From: Erinaceus europaeus
Lineage: Eukaryota; Chordata; Mammalia; Eulipotyphla; Erinaceidae
Direction of reading: 5' to 3'
Assembly (NCBI RefSeq): GCF_950295315.1
Contig: NC_080164.1
Coordinates: 114,834,890 to 114,898,889, forward strand
Length of the DNA stretch: 64,000 bases
The position numbers and the translations under genes were made by a program. Each line of letters opens with the position of its first letter. Position 1 is the first letter of the stretch. This document shows positions 22,441-32,479 of the stretch, piece after piece. The notes under the pieces were generated by a model. That model did not search any database. It was given only the letters and a program-made list of their open reading frames with translations, and was not told where the DNA came from.

Positions 22441-22545
22441 TTAGAAGAGAAAAGAAGGGAGGGAGGGGAGGGGGAGAGAGTGGAGAGAGGGGATGGGGTG
22501 GGGAAGGGGAAGGGGAGAGAGGGGGAGGGGAGGGGACTTGAATAG
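22441..22545 (+). repeat. Polypurine GGGA-rich tract
   Basis: About 100 bp of G/A with very few pyrimidines. Open frames across it in both strands are composition artefacts. Confidence 0.9.
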
Positions 22546-23371
22546 TCCATGTTCAAGTCAAGTCCCCAAATGCACTGGAAGAAGCTTCTGAGATGTAGTG
22601 TTTCCATCCCACCCCCCGCCATGTGTCTGTGTGAAAAAGTCCAGAATGGTGAAGTCACTAAGACCAACAACTGCCCCTATCTGGGTCTCTAATAGCTTAA
22701 CAATTTTCCCTAATCCAGCTTGTCCAAGGAATAACAACCTACAAACTGCCAAATCACTGGCACACCACCCAAGACATGACTTGACCCAAAGACTGTACAC
22801 AGAGAGGAAGAAAATAGCTGTTCCATGAACTAAAATATGCTGACTCTGATGGAGTGGTTAGGAACTTTTAACTGTGGGATAAATGGCCAAAGGCTCAAAG
22901 ATGAGGAAGAAGAATTACCTAGTGCAGCGAGTATTTCAGAAGTGATCTGTCTTGTTACATTTACCGGGGGGGGGGGGAGATTGGCAAATTATAGCATATG
23001 GACCAAACAGCCAGTTTTCATAACTAAAGTTTTATTGGCACCACAGCCATATTCATTTGTCTGAGGCTGCCTTTGTTCTACAACAAAAGAGTTGAACAGG
23101 TGCAATAGAAAGTGTATAGCCCACAAAATTTAATATATCTACTACATGACCATCCAGAGAAACAGAGCAGTCCTCTGTGTTATACTTAGCAAGGGTAAGT
23201 AGAAAACAAATATAAAAACATAATCCAAACTTTACATTTCTTATTTTTACTTTACATAAGCATATGTGAACATGAAGTGTATTCAATGATGAGAGACTTA
23301 AAGCTGAAAATGTACGTTCATCAAACCCAAGATGCCACCAATTATAAAATCATTGTGATTTTACAATGCAC
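22546..23371. other. Unique DNA
   Basis: No feature recognised. A G11 run occurs at 22967-22977. Confidence 0.5.
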
Positions 23372-23441
23372 CCAAAAAAAGAAAAGAAAGAGAGAAAGGA
23401 AGAAAGGAAGAAAGAAAGAAAGGAAGGAAGGAAGGAAGGAA

Positions 23442-23483
<42 letters not shown>

Positions 23484-23493
23484 AAAAAAAAAA
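23372..23493 (+). repeat. (GAAA)n/(GGAA)n microsatellite
   Basis: Mixed GAAA, GGAA and again GAAA tetranucleotides over about 120 bp, likely polymorphic. Lys/Glu/Arg-only frames across it are not proteins. Confidence 0.95.
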
Positions 23494-23593
23494 ATTAGCA
23501 CTTAAAAAGATATTCATTTCCCATCTTCTCTATGGTAAAATGCTCTCTTATTTTCCAAATGAGAAAAAAAATTCACCTCAGAATTGGTAATAC

Positions 23594-23779
23594 GGGCCAA
23601 GCAGTGGTACACCCTGCTGAGTACATGTTAAATGTACAAGGATCTGAGTTCAAGCCCCCGGTCCACACCTGCAGGGGGTGGTAGATTCACAAGCAGTGGA
23701 GCACTGCTGCAGATAACCCCCCTCCTCTCTCTCCCACACTCCCCTCTCAATTTCTGTCTCTAGTCAATAAATAAATAAC
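23594..23779 (+). mobile_element. SINE-A2 copy
   Basis: CAAGCAGTGGTACACCCTGC, GAGTTCAAGCCCCCGGTCC, a CT block and CAATAAATAAATAA. Confidence 0.85.
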
Positions 23780-23810
23780 TGGTGAGACACAGTATAGATT
23801 TGATTTGATA

Positions 23811-24090
23811 TGTATTTATTTATTTACTCCATTTTGTTGCCCTTGTTTTTTTATTGTAGTTATTATCGTTGTGATTGCTGTTGTTTTGGATAGGAGATAG
23901 AGAAATGGCAAGAGGAGGGAAGCCAGAGAGGGGAAAAGAAAGACAGACACCTGCAGACCTGCTTCACCACTTGTGAAGCAACTCCCCTGCCTGGGGAGCC
24001 TGGGACTCAAACAGGGATCCTTACTCCATTCAGTCCTTGAGCTTTGCGCTACCTGAGCTTAACCGGCTGTGCTACTTACTACCAGACTCC
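23811..24090 (-). mobile_element. SINE-A copy
   Basis: Tail TATTTATTTATTTACTCC, then the purine block, GACTCAAACAGGGATCC, CTTAACCGGCTGTGC and the head CCAGACTCCC. Complete length, with a somewhat diverged B box. Confidence 0.9.
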
Positions 24091-24118
24091 CTCGATTTTA
24101 TTTTCAAGTAGTCTCTTT

Positions 24119-24380
24119 TCATTATTCTTTTTTTAAAAAAACTTTTTTGATTACATTTATTTGTTTATTGGATAGAGACAGCCAGAAGTCAAGAGGAAAG
24201 GGGGTGATAGAGAGGGAGAGAGACAGAGAGATGCCTGCAACACTGCCTCACCACTCGTGAAACTCGGGCCCCCCCCCCACAGGTGGGGGGGGGGGACCAG
24301 GGGCTCGAACAGGGTCCTTGTGCACTGTAACATGTATGCTCATCCAGGTGCACCACCACGCCCGGCCCCTCATTATTCTT
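24119..24380 (-). mobile_element. SINE-A2 with 11-bp TSD
   Basis: TCATTATTCTT is repeated at 24119-24129 and 24370-24380 around a minus A2 copy that contains a C9...G11 stretch and GGGGCTCGAACAGGGTCC. Confidence 0.9.
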
Positions 24381-24927
24381 GCTAGTAAACCCTAACCATG
24401 AAAAAGGTCCACTTTAAGATGCCACTTTTTTCACCTCCCTCTTCTCCTTTCCAGTGATGCATCCTGTCCCACTTAAACAGTGCCACCTTTGCGGTAACAT
24501 AAATTCCTAAACAAAATGTGTTGACTTGTGATACATCTACTGGGAAGAATTTGTCACTTTATCACAGGGAACAAGAAGGGACAAAATGTTGTTTTTTTTT
24601 TTCTTGAGCACTCTGCCAATAGCAATTAAGAACCAAGAAACAGTAGAGAGCAAAGAAGTAAAGTGCTGCAGGCTGTCTCCTATGGAAGGCACAAGATAAG
24701 GAGGTTTACAGCAAGTCCCATTCATTCTATAGTCTCATCAACTCTTCCAAAACACTGCAGCTTTACTGGTCACCTTCAGATAACAGCAAGCTGAAACAAT
24801 GCAAATGGAAGAAATATTTCCCCTTTGGCATGAGTCACATGACCACATATTTCAAAGTTATATAGTACTTACTTCTAGAATATTTTCCATGGTGACTATA
24901 AATGAAGACAGAATTTGAATCACGGAC
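24381..24927. other. Unique DNA
   Basis: No gene or repeat recognised. Confidence 0.5.
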
Positions 24928-25065
24928 TTTTTTTTTTTTTTTTTTTTTTTTACCAGAGCACAGGTCAACTCTGGCTTATGGAGGTGCATGGGGGATTGAA
25001 CCTGGGACTTTGGAGCCTCAGGCATGAGAGTCTCTTTGCATAACCATTATGTAATCAACCCTGCC

Positions 25066-25071
<6 letters not shown>
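24928..25071 (-). mobile_element. SINE-B copy
   Basis: T23 tract, ACCAGAGCACAGGTCAACTC, GGGATTGAACCTGGGACTTT, then GAGAGTCTCTTTGCATAACC. Confidence 0.92.

Positions 25072-25119
<48 letters not shown>
25072..25119 (+). repeat. (TA)n microsatellite
   Basis: About 24 uninterrupted TA units directly abutting the head of the SINE-B. Confidence 0.97.
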
Positions 25120-25121
<2 letters not shown>

Positions 25122-25739
25122 AATGGGGTGGGGTGAAAAGGAAGAAAGGGGGAAAGAGAAGATATACTTAAAAAGAGATCTCATAGATTCAAATTTAACA
25201 CCTTATCTTTGCCATCAAAATACCAGACTGCCCAATTCGATATCTGATAAAGGACAACATGCAACTAAAATTCTGTATTATTAATCACACAGCTTTCATG
25301 CACAGAAGTAGAAGTGTTTTTATGACACCTTTTTAAATGATTGTCCTACTAATTATACTTAAAAAATATTTCAAAACAAACCTAGCTTACAGTGTTTCAC
25401 CATTTAAGAAAATAACCTTCTTTGAAGGCAGTAGCCTGAGAAAAGCAGGCAACACCAGTATAAGGATATTTAGCAGGGCCAATAGTGAAATATTTGTATA
25501 ATAGTGCTGCTTGCAGCCATTTACATGTTATCTATCACTCCTATTTTACCTTGCATTAGTTTATCTTACCAACCTAAAGCCACAGTAGGAAGACTGTGTA
25601 ATTAAATGTAACACTTTCCTACACACAGACCTCTACCTCTTTATACATATTATATGAAGGGACAGCTAGAGGGAGCAATGAAAGAAAAAAAATTAAAAGA
25701 ACACTGAATTTTATTGTATACAAAATATTGTCCTAGATA
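25120..25739. other. Unique AT-rich DNA
   Basis: Nothing recognised. Confidence 0.5.
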
Positions 25740-25925
25740 GTTCAGACATGTTACAGTGTCCAAGCACCTGGGTTCAAGGCCCTGGTTCCCACCTGCAGGG
25801 GCAAAGTTTTGTTAATGGTGAAGCAGTGCTGTAGGTGTGTCTCTCTTTTTCTCTCTCTCCTCCTCCCCTTTCAATTTCTCTGTCTCTATAAGTAAATAAA
25901 TAATGTCTAAAAGAAAGGAAGGAAA
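25740..25925 (+). mobile_element. SINE-A2 copy
   Basis: CATGTTACAGTGTCCAAGCA, GGGTTCAAGGCCCTGG, GTGAAGCAGTGCTGTAGGTG, a CT block, AAGTAAATAAATAA. The head is truncated. Confidence 0.85.
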
Positions 25926-25949
25926 GAAGAGAGAGAGAGAAAAGGAAGA

Positions 25950-26211
25950 GGGGGCTGGGCAGCAGCACATCAGGTTAAGCGCACAGAGTTTAAGTGTAAG
26001 GACCTACACAAGAATCCCAGTTTGAGCCCCCAGCTCCCCATCTGCAGGGAGGTTGCTTCACTAGCGGCAAAGCAGGTCTGCAAGTGTCTTTCTCTCTCAC
26101 TCTCTATCTCCCTTCCCCTCTCAATTTCTCTGTCCTATGCCAAAAAAAAAAAAAAAGCCACAGGAGCAGTGAATTCATAGTACAACAACCCTGGAGAGAA
26201 AAAAAAAAAAA
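25950..26211 (+). mobile_element. SINE-A copy
   Basis: GGGGGCTGGGCAGCAGCACA, GTTTGAGCCCCCAGCTCCCC, a CT block, an internal A tract, CATAGTACAACAACCCTGGA and a poly(A) end. Confidence 0.9.
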
Positions 26212-26324
26212 GGTGGGAGGGAAGTAAGGAGAGAAGGAACACAAAGTATTACACACACACCTGGTGATTTTGTAATTCATTTACTCAACAAATTATTAAA
26301 CATACAAGGTGTAAATCAAAATGA

Positions 26325-26440
26325 AGGGACCTAGGAGATAGCTCATTGGGTAGTGTATGTAGAGTCATGCATGAGGACCTGGTTTTGATACCTAGCACCA
26401 CCTGGGAGCACCATGGGTTGCACCAAAATAATTGTGTGGG
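26325..26440 (+). mobile_element. SINE-E copy
   Basis: GGACCTAGGAGATAGCTCAT, TGGTTTTGATACCTAGCACC, ACCTGGGAGCACCATGGG. This is the clearest plus copy of this old family, and its tail runs into the microsatellite below. Confidence 0.6.
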
Positions 26441-26442
26441 TT

Positions 26443-26451
26443 ATAGATAGT

Positions 26452-26503
<52 letters not shown>

Positions 26504-26522
26504 GAGGGAGAGAGAGAGAGAG

Positions 26523-26581
<59 letters not shown>
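26443..26581 (+). repeat. Compound microsatellite (TAGA)n(GA)n(GT)n
   Basis: About 14 TAGA units, then about 12 GA units, then about 27 GT units without a break. Frames rich in Ser/Leu/Tyr or His/Thr across it are artefacts. Confidence 0.97.
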
Positions 26582-26584
<3 letters not shown>

Positions 26585-27060
26585 GGTCATCCCAGAGCAG
26601 TAGTGAAACCTTGGTTGAAACACATTTCTGCAAACCTAGGGGACTAGAAATGTAGCCAACCAGGCTGAATCTTTCTGTTTCATAGAATGTAACCAATCCA
26701 CCTCATCCTTTGTTTTACATGTACCTTGAGGACTCACAATGTGACCAATCAGCACATTAGCCTTGTTTGTACCTGAGCACACTTGATTGGTGCACCTTGT
26801 AACCAATCAAAATGTACCTTTTCCAAAACCACCCTGTAACCAATCAGTGTATGCTATGCTTAAGCAGCTTTCCACTAGATTCCCCCTGCCCTCCACTGGT
26901 CTTGGTCCTTTGGATCTGCTGCACCCTAAGCTAAAACATCTTGGAGCTCTAACACTCAGAGCTGTACCACAGATATTCCCATAACATGGTGATGAAACTC
27001 CCCTCCCCCAGCATTGCAAGTAGACACAGATGGGCTGGACCTTAGAGGTAGTTCAGTGAT
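26585..27060 (+). promoter_or_regulatory. CCAAT-box array, possible LTR U3 remnant
   Basis: TGTAGCCAACCAG (26654), TGTAACCAATCC (about 26688), TGTGACCAATCAG (about 26740), TGTAACCAATCAA (about 26800) and TGTAACCAATCAG (about 26837) share one motif. An inverted ATTGGT lies at about 26787. Such spacing of NF-Y sites is known from retroviral U3 enhancers (for example the ERV9 LTR). I found no clear LTR ends, TATA box or TSD, so an LTR origin is inference. Confidence 0.45.
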
Positions 27061-27139
27061 GTTGAATAAACATGAGGCCCTGGGTTCTTTCTCTGGAAGT
27101 ACATGAAAGAAAGGGGGGGGAGGCAGTGTCTCCAACAAA

Positions 27140-28110
27140 TACTGGGAAAAGCCATGATGTATTTTTCTGGTTTCCAAAGGTCATTTATTTATATGAAGAA
27201 CAATGACCGATCAATGATTCATTGCCTATTTTGTTCAGTCATCTTTTGCCAGCTGATTTCAGTGAGTTTACTAATTCCTGACTCATAGAAGGGCCAGACT
27301 TTATCGGCAAAAAGTTGAACAAGGTGCTGATTTCCAGCTTCATCTGAATTGAATGTCACACCCACCACACAATGAGTTTTGAAGGCAGAGAAACAACTAG
27401 AAGTCTGAAGGTGCAAGGTCAGGTGCCTTCCAAGTCCAAAAATTTTTCAGAAGTGATCAAACTTGTGTTATGATGGAACACAAATCCTTAAGATTAACAA
27501 GCAGTGGACATTTCTAGATGATGGATTCATTCAGACCGTCCAAGTGACAACAGTGCTCATTCAAGTTGATCATTTGGTTCCTTGGTAGGAGCTCAAAAAA
27601 CACGACACCTTTAAAATCCCACCACACTGAGCGCATAACCTTCTTACGATGAATGCCCACTTTCAATGTCACTTGAGGGGAATCATCATTTCAGGACCAA
27701 GACTGCATACCACATTGTTGCAAACAATCGACTGCTCATCAGCAGTTCTCAGGTCCAAAGCAGGACAGTTTTCTTCATGTCTGAAGAGCTTATCACAGAT
27801 GTTAATAGGTGCTGTCAAATGAACTTCTCTGAGTTCATGAGATCCCAAATATCGAGACTGCTAAAATATCCCAGTTTCTCTAGGTGATTGTGAGCACTTG
27901 AATGGTTGATATTCAATGTTCCTGCAGCCTTTCATGCAGTGTAACGTGGGTTTGACTTGAATAATGCCTTTATTTTGTTGTCATCAACCTCAGTGGGCCT
28001 TCCTGACTGAGGAGAAACATTGAGATCAGAAACACCAGCATGGAATTTCATGAACCATTGTTGGCACCATTATTGTCCTGACTTCCTCATTTTCCTTCAC
28101 ACGTGATGTC
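27140..28110 (-). mobile_element. mariner-family DNA transposon, decayed
   Basis: The minus strand encodes pieces of a mariner transposase in order, and the low-coordinate end reads CTGGGAAAAGCCATGATG followed by TATTTTTCTGG. That end matches the terminal repeat of the 72-bp MITE at 47794. Several base pairs of the terminal repeat are missing, and the other terminus is not recognisable near 28110. About 970 bp of an expected 1.3 kb remain. Confidence 0.85.
27220..28105 (-). pseudogene. mariner transposase pseudogene
   Basis: A cut-and-paste transposase gene now broken by several frameshifts and stops. N-terminal helix-turn-helix side: SGRPTEVDDNKIKALF at about 28010-27960, then TLNINHSSAHNHLEKLG. 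Middle: WAFIVRR and the CGGILKV region around 27640-27590. C-terminus: FYESGISKLTEISWQKM at about 27270-27220, a very typical mariner ending. The catalytic D,D(34)D triad cannot be confirmed because the frame is broken. Short frames on the plus strand here are shadows. Confidence 0.85.
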
Positions 28111-28661
28111 TGAAACCAGTCCCACTAGCTCTATGGACAAAGCTAGTCTCAAAAGCATTCTCTCCACTGCCATCACTCAAGTTCAGGCCTCTTCTATGTT
28201 TTCCTGTTTTTTTTTCTTCTGCTACTTATTTATTTTCTTTCTGGTTAGCACCTACCACAACATATAACTTTGAATTCCTTCTTTAAAAAATCCTCTAGTG
28301 GTTTTTCAATGCATTGAATAAAATCTCTGCTTCCTGACATAGTCTCTTCAAGCCTAGATAATAGGGTCCTTTTTGGCCTCTATGACTGCATCCCAATCTC
28401 ACCCTGAACATCCAGGGCATTCTGCTCCCTGACTGCTCTCACTACAAGTCCTGCCTCCCCCCCAGACCCCCTCCACCTTGCTGCAAGTTCCTAACAGGGC
28501 AGCTCTGTTAGTTCTCAGCTTCAAGGCCACCTTCTTGGACAAGCTCTGTCTTCTCATAATTCTTTTCATTATTTTTTAATTATTATTACTTTTTTTACCT
28601 GCACAACTAAACCACTGCACCCGGTGGCCAATTTTATCTCTTTTTTTCTCTCTCTCACATT

Positions 28662-28858
28662 ATTTTTATTTATTTACTGGATAGAGATAGTCAGAAATTG
28701 AAAGGGTAGAGAGTGATAGGAAAAGAGACAGAGAGACACCTGCAGTATTGCTTCACCACTTGCAAAGCTTTCCCCCTGCAGGTGGGGATCAGGGGCTTGA
28801 ACCTGGGTCCTTGAGCACTATAACTTGCACACTCAATCAGGTGAGCCACACCCGGCCA
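28662..28858 (-). mobile_element. SINE-A2 copy inside L2
   Basis: TTATTTATTTACTGGATAGA tail, GGGGCTTGAACCTGGGTCC, AGCCACACCCGGCC head. Confidence 0.88.
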
Positions 28859-28862
28859 CTAC

Positions 28863-29178
28863 CTTTTTGTTTTTGTTTGTTTGTTTATTTATTTATTTGC
28901 TTCCAGAGTTATTGATGGGGCTCAAAGACTGCACTAAAAGTCCATTGCTCCTGTTGGCCATTTTTTCCCATATTTTTTTATTGAATAGGATAGAGAGAAA
29001 TTGAGAGGGATGGGGAAGATAGAGAGGGTGAGAGAAAGACAGATATCTGCAAGCCTGCTATACCACTTGTGAAGCAACCCCCCTGCAGATGGGAAGCTGG
29101 GGGCTAGAACTGGGATCTTTGCACAGGTCCTTGTGCTTGGTACTTTGTGTACTAAACACCAAGCATTACAAGCCCCAC
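28863..29178 (-). mobile_element. SINE-A copy inside L2
   Basis: TTCCAGAGTTATTGATGGGG (3' end), GTCCATTGCTCCTGTTGGCC, the purine block, GGGGGCTAGAACTGGGATC, AAGCCCCACTCC head. Diverged. Confidence 0.85.
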
Positions 29179-29179
29179 T

Positions 29180-29368
29180 CCTTTTTATTTTTTATTTGAC
29201 AGGTCAGAGAGAAACTGAGAGGGAGGAGAGATACTGAGGAAGAAAGACAGACACCTGCAGACCTGTTTCACCACTCATGAAGTGTTCCCTCTGCAAGTGG
29301 TGAGTGGACCGAACCCCATTCCTTCCTATGGTGATATGTGCACTTATCCAGGTGTACCACTGCCTAAC
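29180..29368 (-). mobile_element. SINE-A2 copy inside L2
   Basis: TTATTTGACAGGTCAGAGAG tail, a purine block, GGACCGAACCCCATTCC, then GGTGTACCACTGCC. Confidence 0.8.
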
Positions 29369-29555
29369 TCTGTAATTCTCTTAACATGTAGCTGTCATTT
29401 CTACCATAGGTAGCACTCATCACTACTGATAAATATCAACTTAGCATCTAACTCTATTCCAGACAATGAACTTAAAATGGGCAAGCATATGGGAGTTCTG
29501 TGCATGGGTACACACACATCCTCGTAAAATGCCTGCCACATATTAGGAATGCATT

Positions 29556-30223
29556 TTTTTAAATAGACCAGTTATCTATATCAGGGTAAAGAGATGACTT
29601 TTATACAATTAAATAGAGATTTAACTAATTTTAAAGACTATGGTTTTCTCACTTTCAATACAACTCACACATGCTGGATTTTTTTTTTTTTTGAAGAACT
29701 GCAGCATGCTTCAAAGCACTGGTTCATGTTACATCCATTTCATACATGATCTGTTATGAAGCCATGAATGTTTAAGTAACAGTTAGCTCATTCAAATAAT
29801 TTATTAACATGCAATTTTAGTACTCATCATCCTCAGAAATAAGTAAAAGTTTTGGAAGGAACAATGTATTTGCCAAATGTATTTCCTGGACTAATTCAAG
29901 TCCAGGTACCACATAAAGTTAACATCAACAGTGGAAGCTCTAGTGCTGTACTCAATATCTCTTCCTCCTTCCTTATCTCTCTCTCTCTTCCCCTGCTCCC
30001 ATCAGTGAAAGAGTAACCATGCGACTGAAACTATATTTGTGGGTTTGTTTTTTTTTTAATTTTCCTAGTTTTACAAAAAAGCGGGGTGGGGGATATAATT
30101 CCATTTGGCTGAATTTTAAAGGGATCCAGGTCCAAGGAATTATCATAACGTACTGGTCTTATCTATGAATATAAGATACACTCCAATACTCTTTAGTACT
30201 CCTGCATTCAAAGGAGGAGTCTA
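29556..30223. other. Unique DNA
   Basis: 29935-30010 may be a worn SINE-D piece (GTGGAAGCTCTAGTGCTGTA plus a CT tract). Otherwise nothing recognised. Confidence 0.45.
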
Positions 30224-31370
30224 CTAGCACTCCTAAGATGGCAACCTGTTTTTAATGCTGAGTTTCTCCAAGGCAGAATGTGTCAGTGTGACCATGACTA
30301 GATGTTAGCAGGTGCTGTGGCTTCCTCCTTGCTCCCTGGGGTTTTGGCTAGAAGCTCTGAAGGAGCTAAGTGTGTATGCCATAAAGACACTGGAGAAGCT
30401 CTGAATAGAGGAGCCCTCACTCACAGTAACAAACAGCCAATAAGAAAGTGGGGCTTCCTGTCAAGAGTAGAAGGGAGACCAACCCTGAAGGGATGTGCTA
30501 GACCAGGTAGACCTTCAGACAGTTCTGGTCAGCTTCCTAACTGTGGAGAGAAAGTCCAAACCACAACCATTCAGCTAAACTACTCGTGAATGTTTGGCCC
30601 ACAGAAACTATAAGTTATAATATATGCTTGTTTTTCTCTCTCCTGTCCCAGGTCAACTAGGAATACCAAAGGAGACCACCTGGGACTGCAACAAGACAGG
30701 ACTAGAACGACTTCAGGAACCCAACAAATCACCAGTGAATGTAAACACATGTGGCTCATAGACAGAGAGGAGCTTAGGGAGAAATTAAGTGGATGGTAAC
30801 AGTCTGGAAGTTTACCAGTTGAGAAACCACCACCAGTCTGTTTCACCAACAAAAAGACAGCTAAAGGGAGGAGAGGACTCCCTAAGAGTCACCAATGAAA
30901 CTGTGAGTCTACCTTGCTAGTGCCCGCAGAGTCTGGAGTGGCGGGGGAGGGGGGGGCGACACACCACACTGTGCTAACACCAGGGGACAGAGAACCAAGG
31001 AGGAAAACTCAGGAGAAAATCTATACCATGGTGGCATAGCAGTGGGGCTGTGAGAGTCTCTTTGCATAAGCACTGGATTATCTCTGCCCCACCGTGCTTT
31101 ATCTTTTAGTAAGGGGTCAGTGATTAAGCAAAAAAGCCAACTTATAACTTAAAAGCCCTCAGGCTCCCATAGTCTACAGGGAAGAAAAAGAACAAAAGAG
31201 TCTTTTAAACCACTTTGCTTCAACTCAGGGATTAAAATAATATTGAAACAACTGTCAATTTCCACAAATGTGAACCCTTTAATTATCTTACTTAGACAGA
31301 AGTCAATCCAGGCAAGAGTGATCAGTAATTTGAAAAGTACTTAGAGGGACCTCATAACATACTATATAGA

Positions 31371-32395
31371 ATGGTTAAACCAACAAGAAGAAATATTGGA
31401 GAAATGAATCAAGACAAGAGTACAGATAAAAGCTCCCCAAAGGGTGAAGCACAAAATAATGAAGTCAACATCCAAACATTAGTTAAGGAAACATTAACAG
31501 GAGTGAGTAAAGAGTTTGAAAGAATTGTCGTCAGAAATGCAGAAACAACCAATGAGACTCTGGAAGAAAATACTAATTATGCTTTCAACCTGACCTGTTG
31601 ACTGGCTACGGAAGAAGGGCAAACGCTAGAAGAAGAAGATCTCAAGGTTATTAGAGAGGTGAAACCTGAAATAGCTGAGCTAAGAATACAACTAGCTGAA
31701 CAAACTAAAACAGTATCAGAACAGGGTAACAAAAAAATGAACTCCAGAAAACAGTAGAGGGGAGAGAGAATAGAATCAATGAGGCTGAAGACAGAATTAG
31801 TTAAGATTGAGGATGAATTAGAGACAACTAAAAAAGGAAGACATCTCAAAAGGAGATTAAGAGATACTGAAAACAACAACAGAGACCTATGGGATGACTT
31901 CAAAAGATAATATTTACATTATTGACTTAGCAGAGGAAGATAGAGAGGGAGGGGAAGAACATCAGGACATAACAGCTGAAAACTTCTCTAGTCTAGACAA
32001 CATCAAAGACATAAAGGTTCCAGAAGCCCAGAGGGTCCCAAACAAAAGTAACCCAGACTTAAAAGACACCAAGACACATCATATTTAGAATGGAAAGGAG
32101 TAAGGCTAAAGAAAGATCCTGAAGGCTGCAAGAGAAAAACAAAGAGTCACCTACAAAGGAAAACTCGTAAGATTAGCAGCAGAATTCTCCACACAAAAAC
32201 TACAGGGGGAAGAGAATGGCAAGATATCAATCGAGTGCTCAATGAGAAAGGCTTTCAACCAAGAATACTGTATCCTGCTAGACTGTTGTTCAGAATAGAT
32301 GGAGGCATCAAAACCCTCTCAGACAAGCAACAATTGAAAAAAAATCAACTATCACCAAGCCTGCCCTGGAAGAAGTTATGAAAAGTCTCCTATAA
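31371..32395 (+). pseudogene. L1A ORF1, broken
   Basis: Encodes the L1 RNA-binding chaperone in pieces. The start is MVKPTRRNIGEMNQDK. A TGA at about 31600 interrupts a Glu/Lys-rich region expected to be the coiled coil (LATEEGQTLEEEDLKV). Frameshifts follow, and a piece with DLAEEDREGGEEHQDI opens at 31894. The C-terminal part has KAARE, KGFQPRILYPARLLF and TITKPALEEVMKSLL before TAA at 32393. Total span fits a normal ORF1 of about 340 codons. Confidence 0.85.
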
Positions 32396-32479
32396 ACAGT
32401 GAGACCACCATAAATAGATCATATATCAGAACACTCTAAATATCTACACAAGTGGCATTAAAATATTTTCAATCTTTGA

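Larger units (their letters stand above)
28260..29555 (+). mobile_element. L2 (LINE-2) remnant split by three SINEs
   Basis: 28360-28565 follows the L2 3'-region pattern (TCTGCTCCCTGACTGCTCTC, GTTCTCAGCTTCAAGGCCAC, CTTCTTGGACAAGCTCTGTC). After three minus SINEs the same element resumes at 29380-29555 (TAGCACTCATCACTACTG, ATGCCTGCCACATATTAGGA). The match is to remembered consensus order and is diverged. Confidence 0.55.

Noticed and set aside
23372..23493. CRISPR-like regular repeat spacing
   Set aside because: These are eukaryotic tetranucleotide microsatellites without spacers. The genome is mammalian.
26441..26696. His/Thr/Ser/Leu-repeat proteins
   Set aside because: These are translations of the compound microsatellite.
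27666..27887. A 73-codon plus-strand frame
   Set aside because: It is the complement of the mariner transposase relic, whose motifs are on the minus strand.
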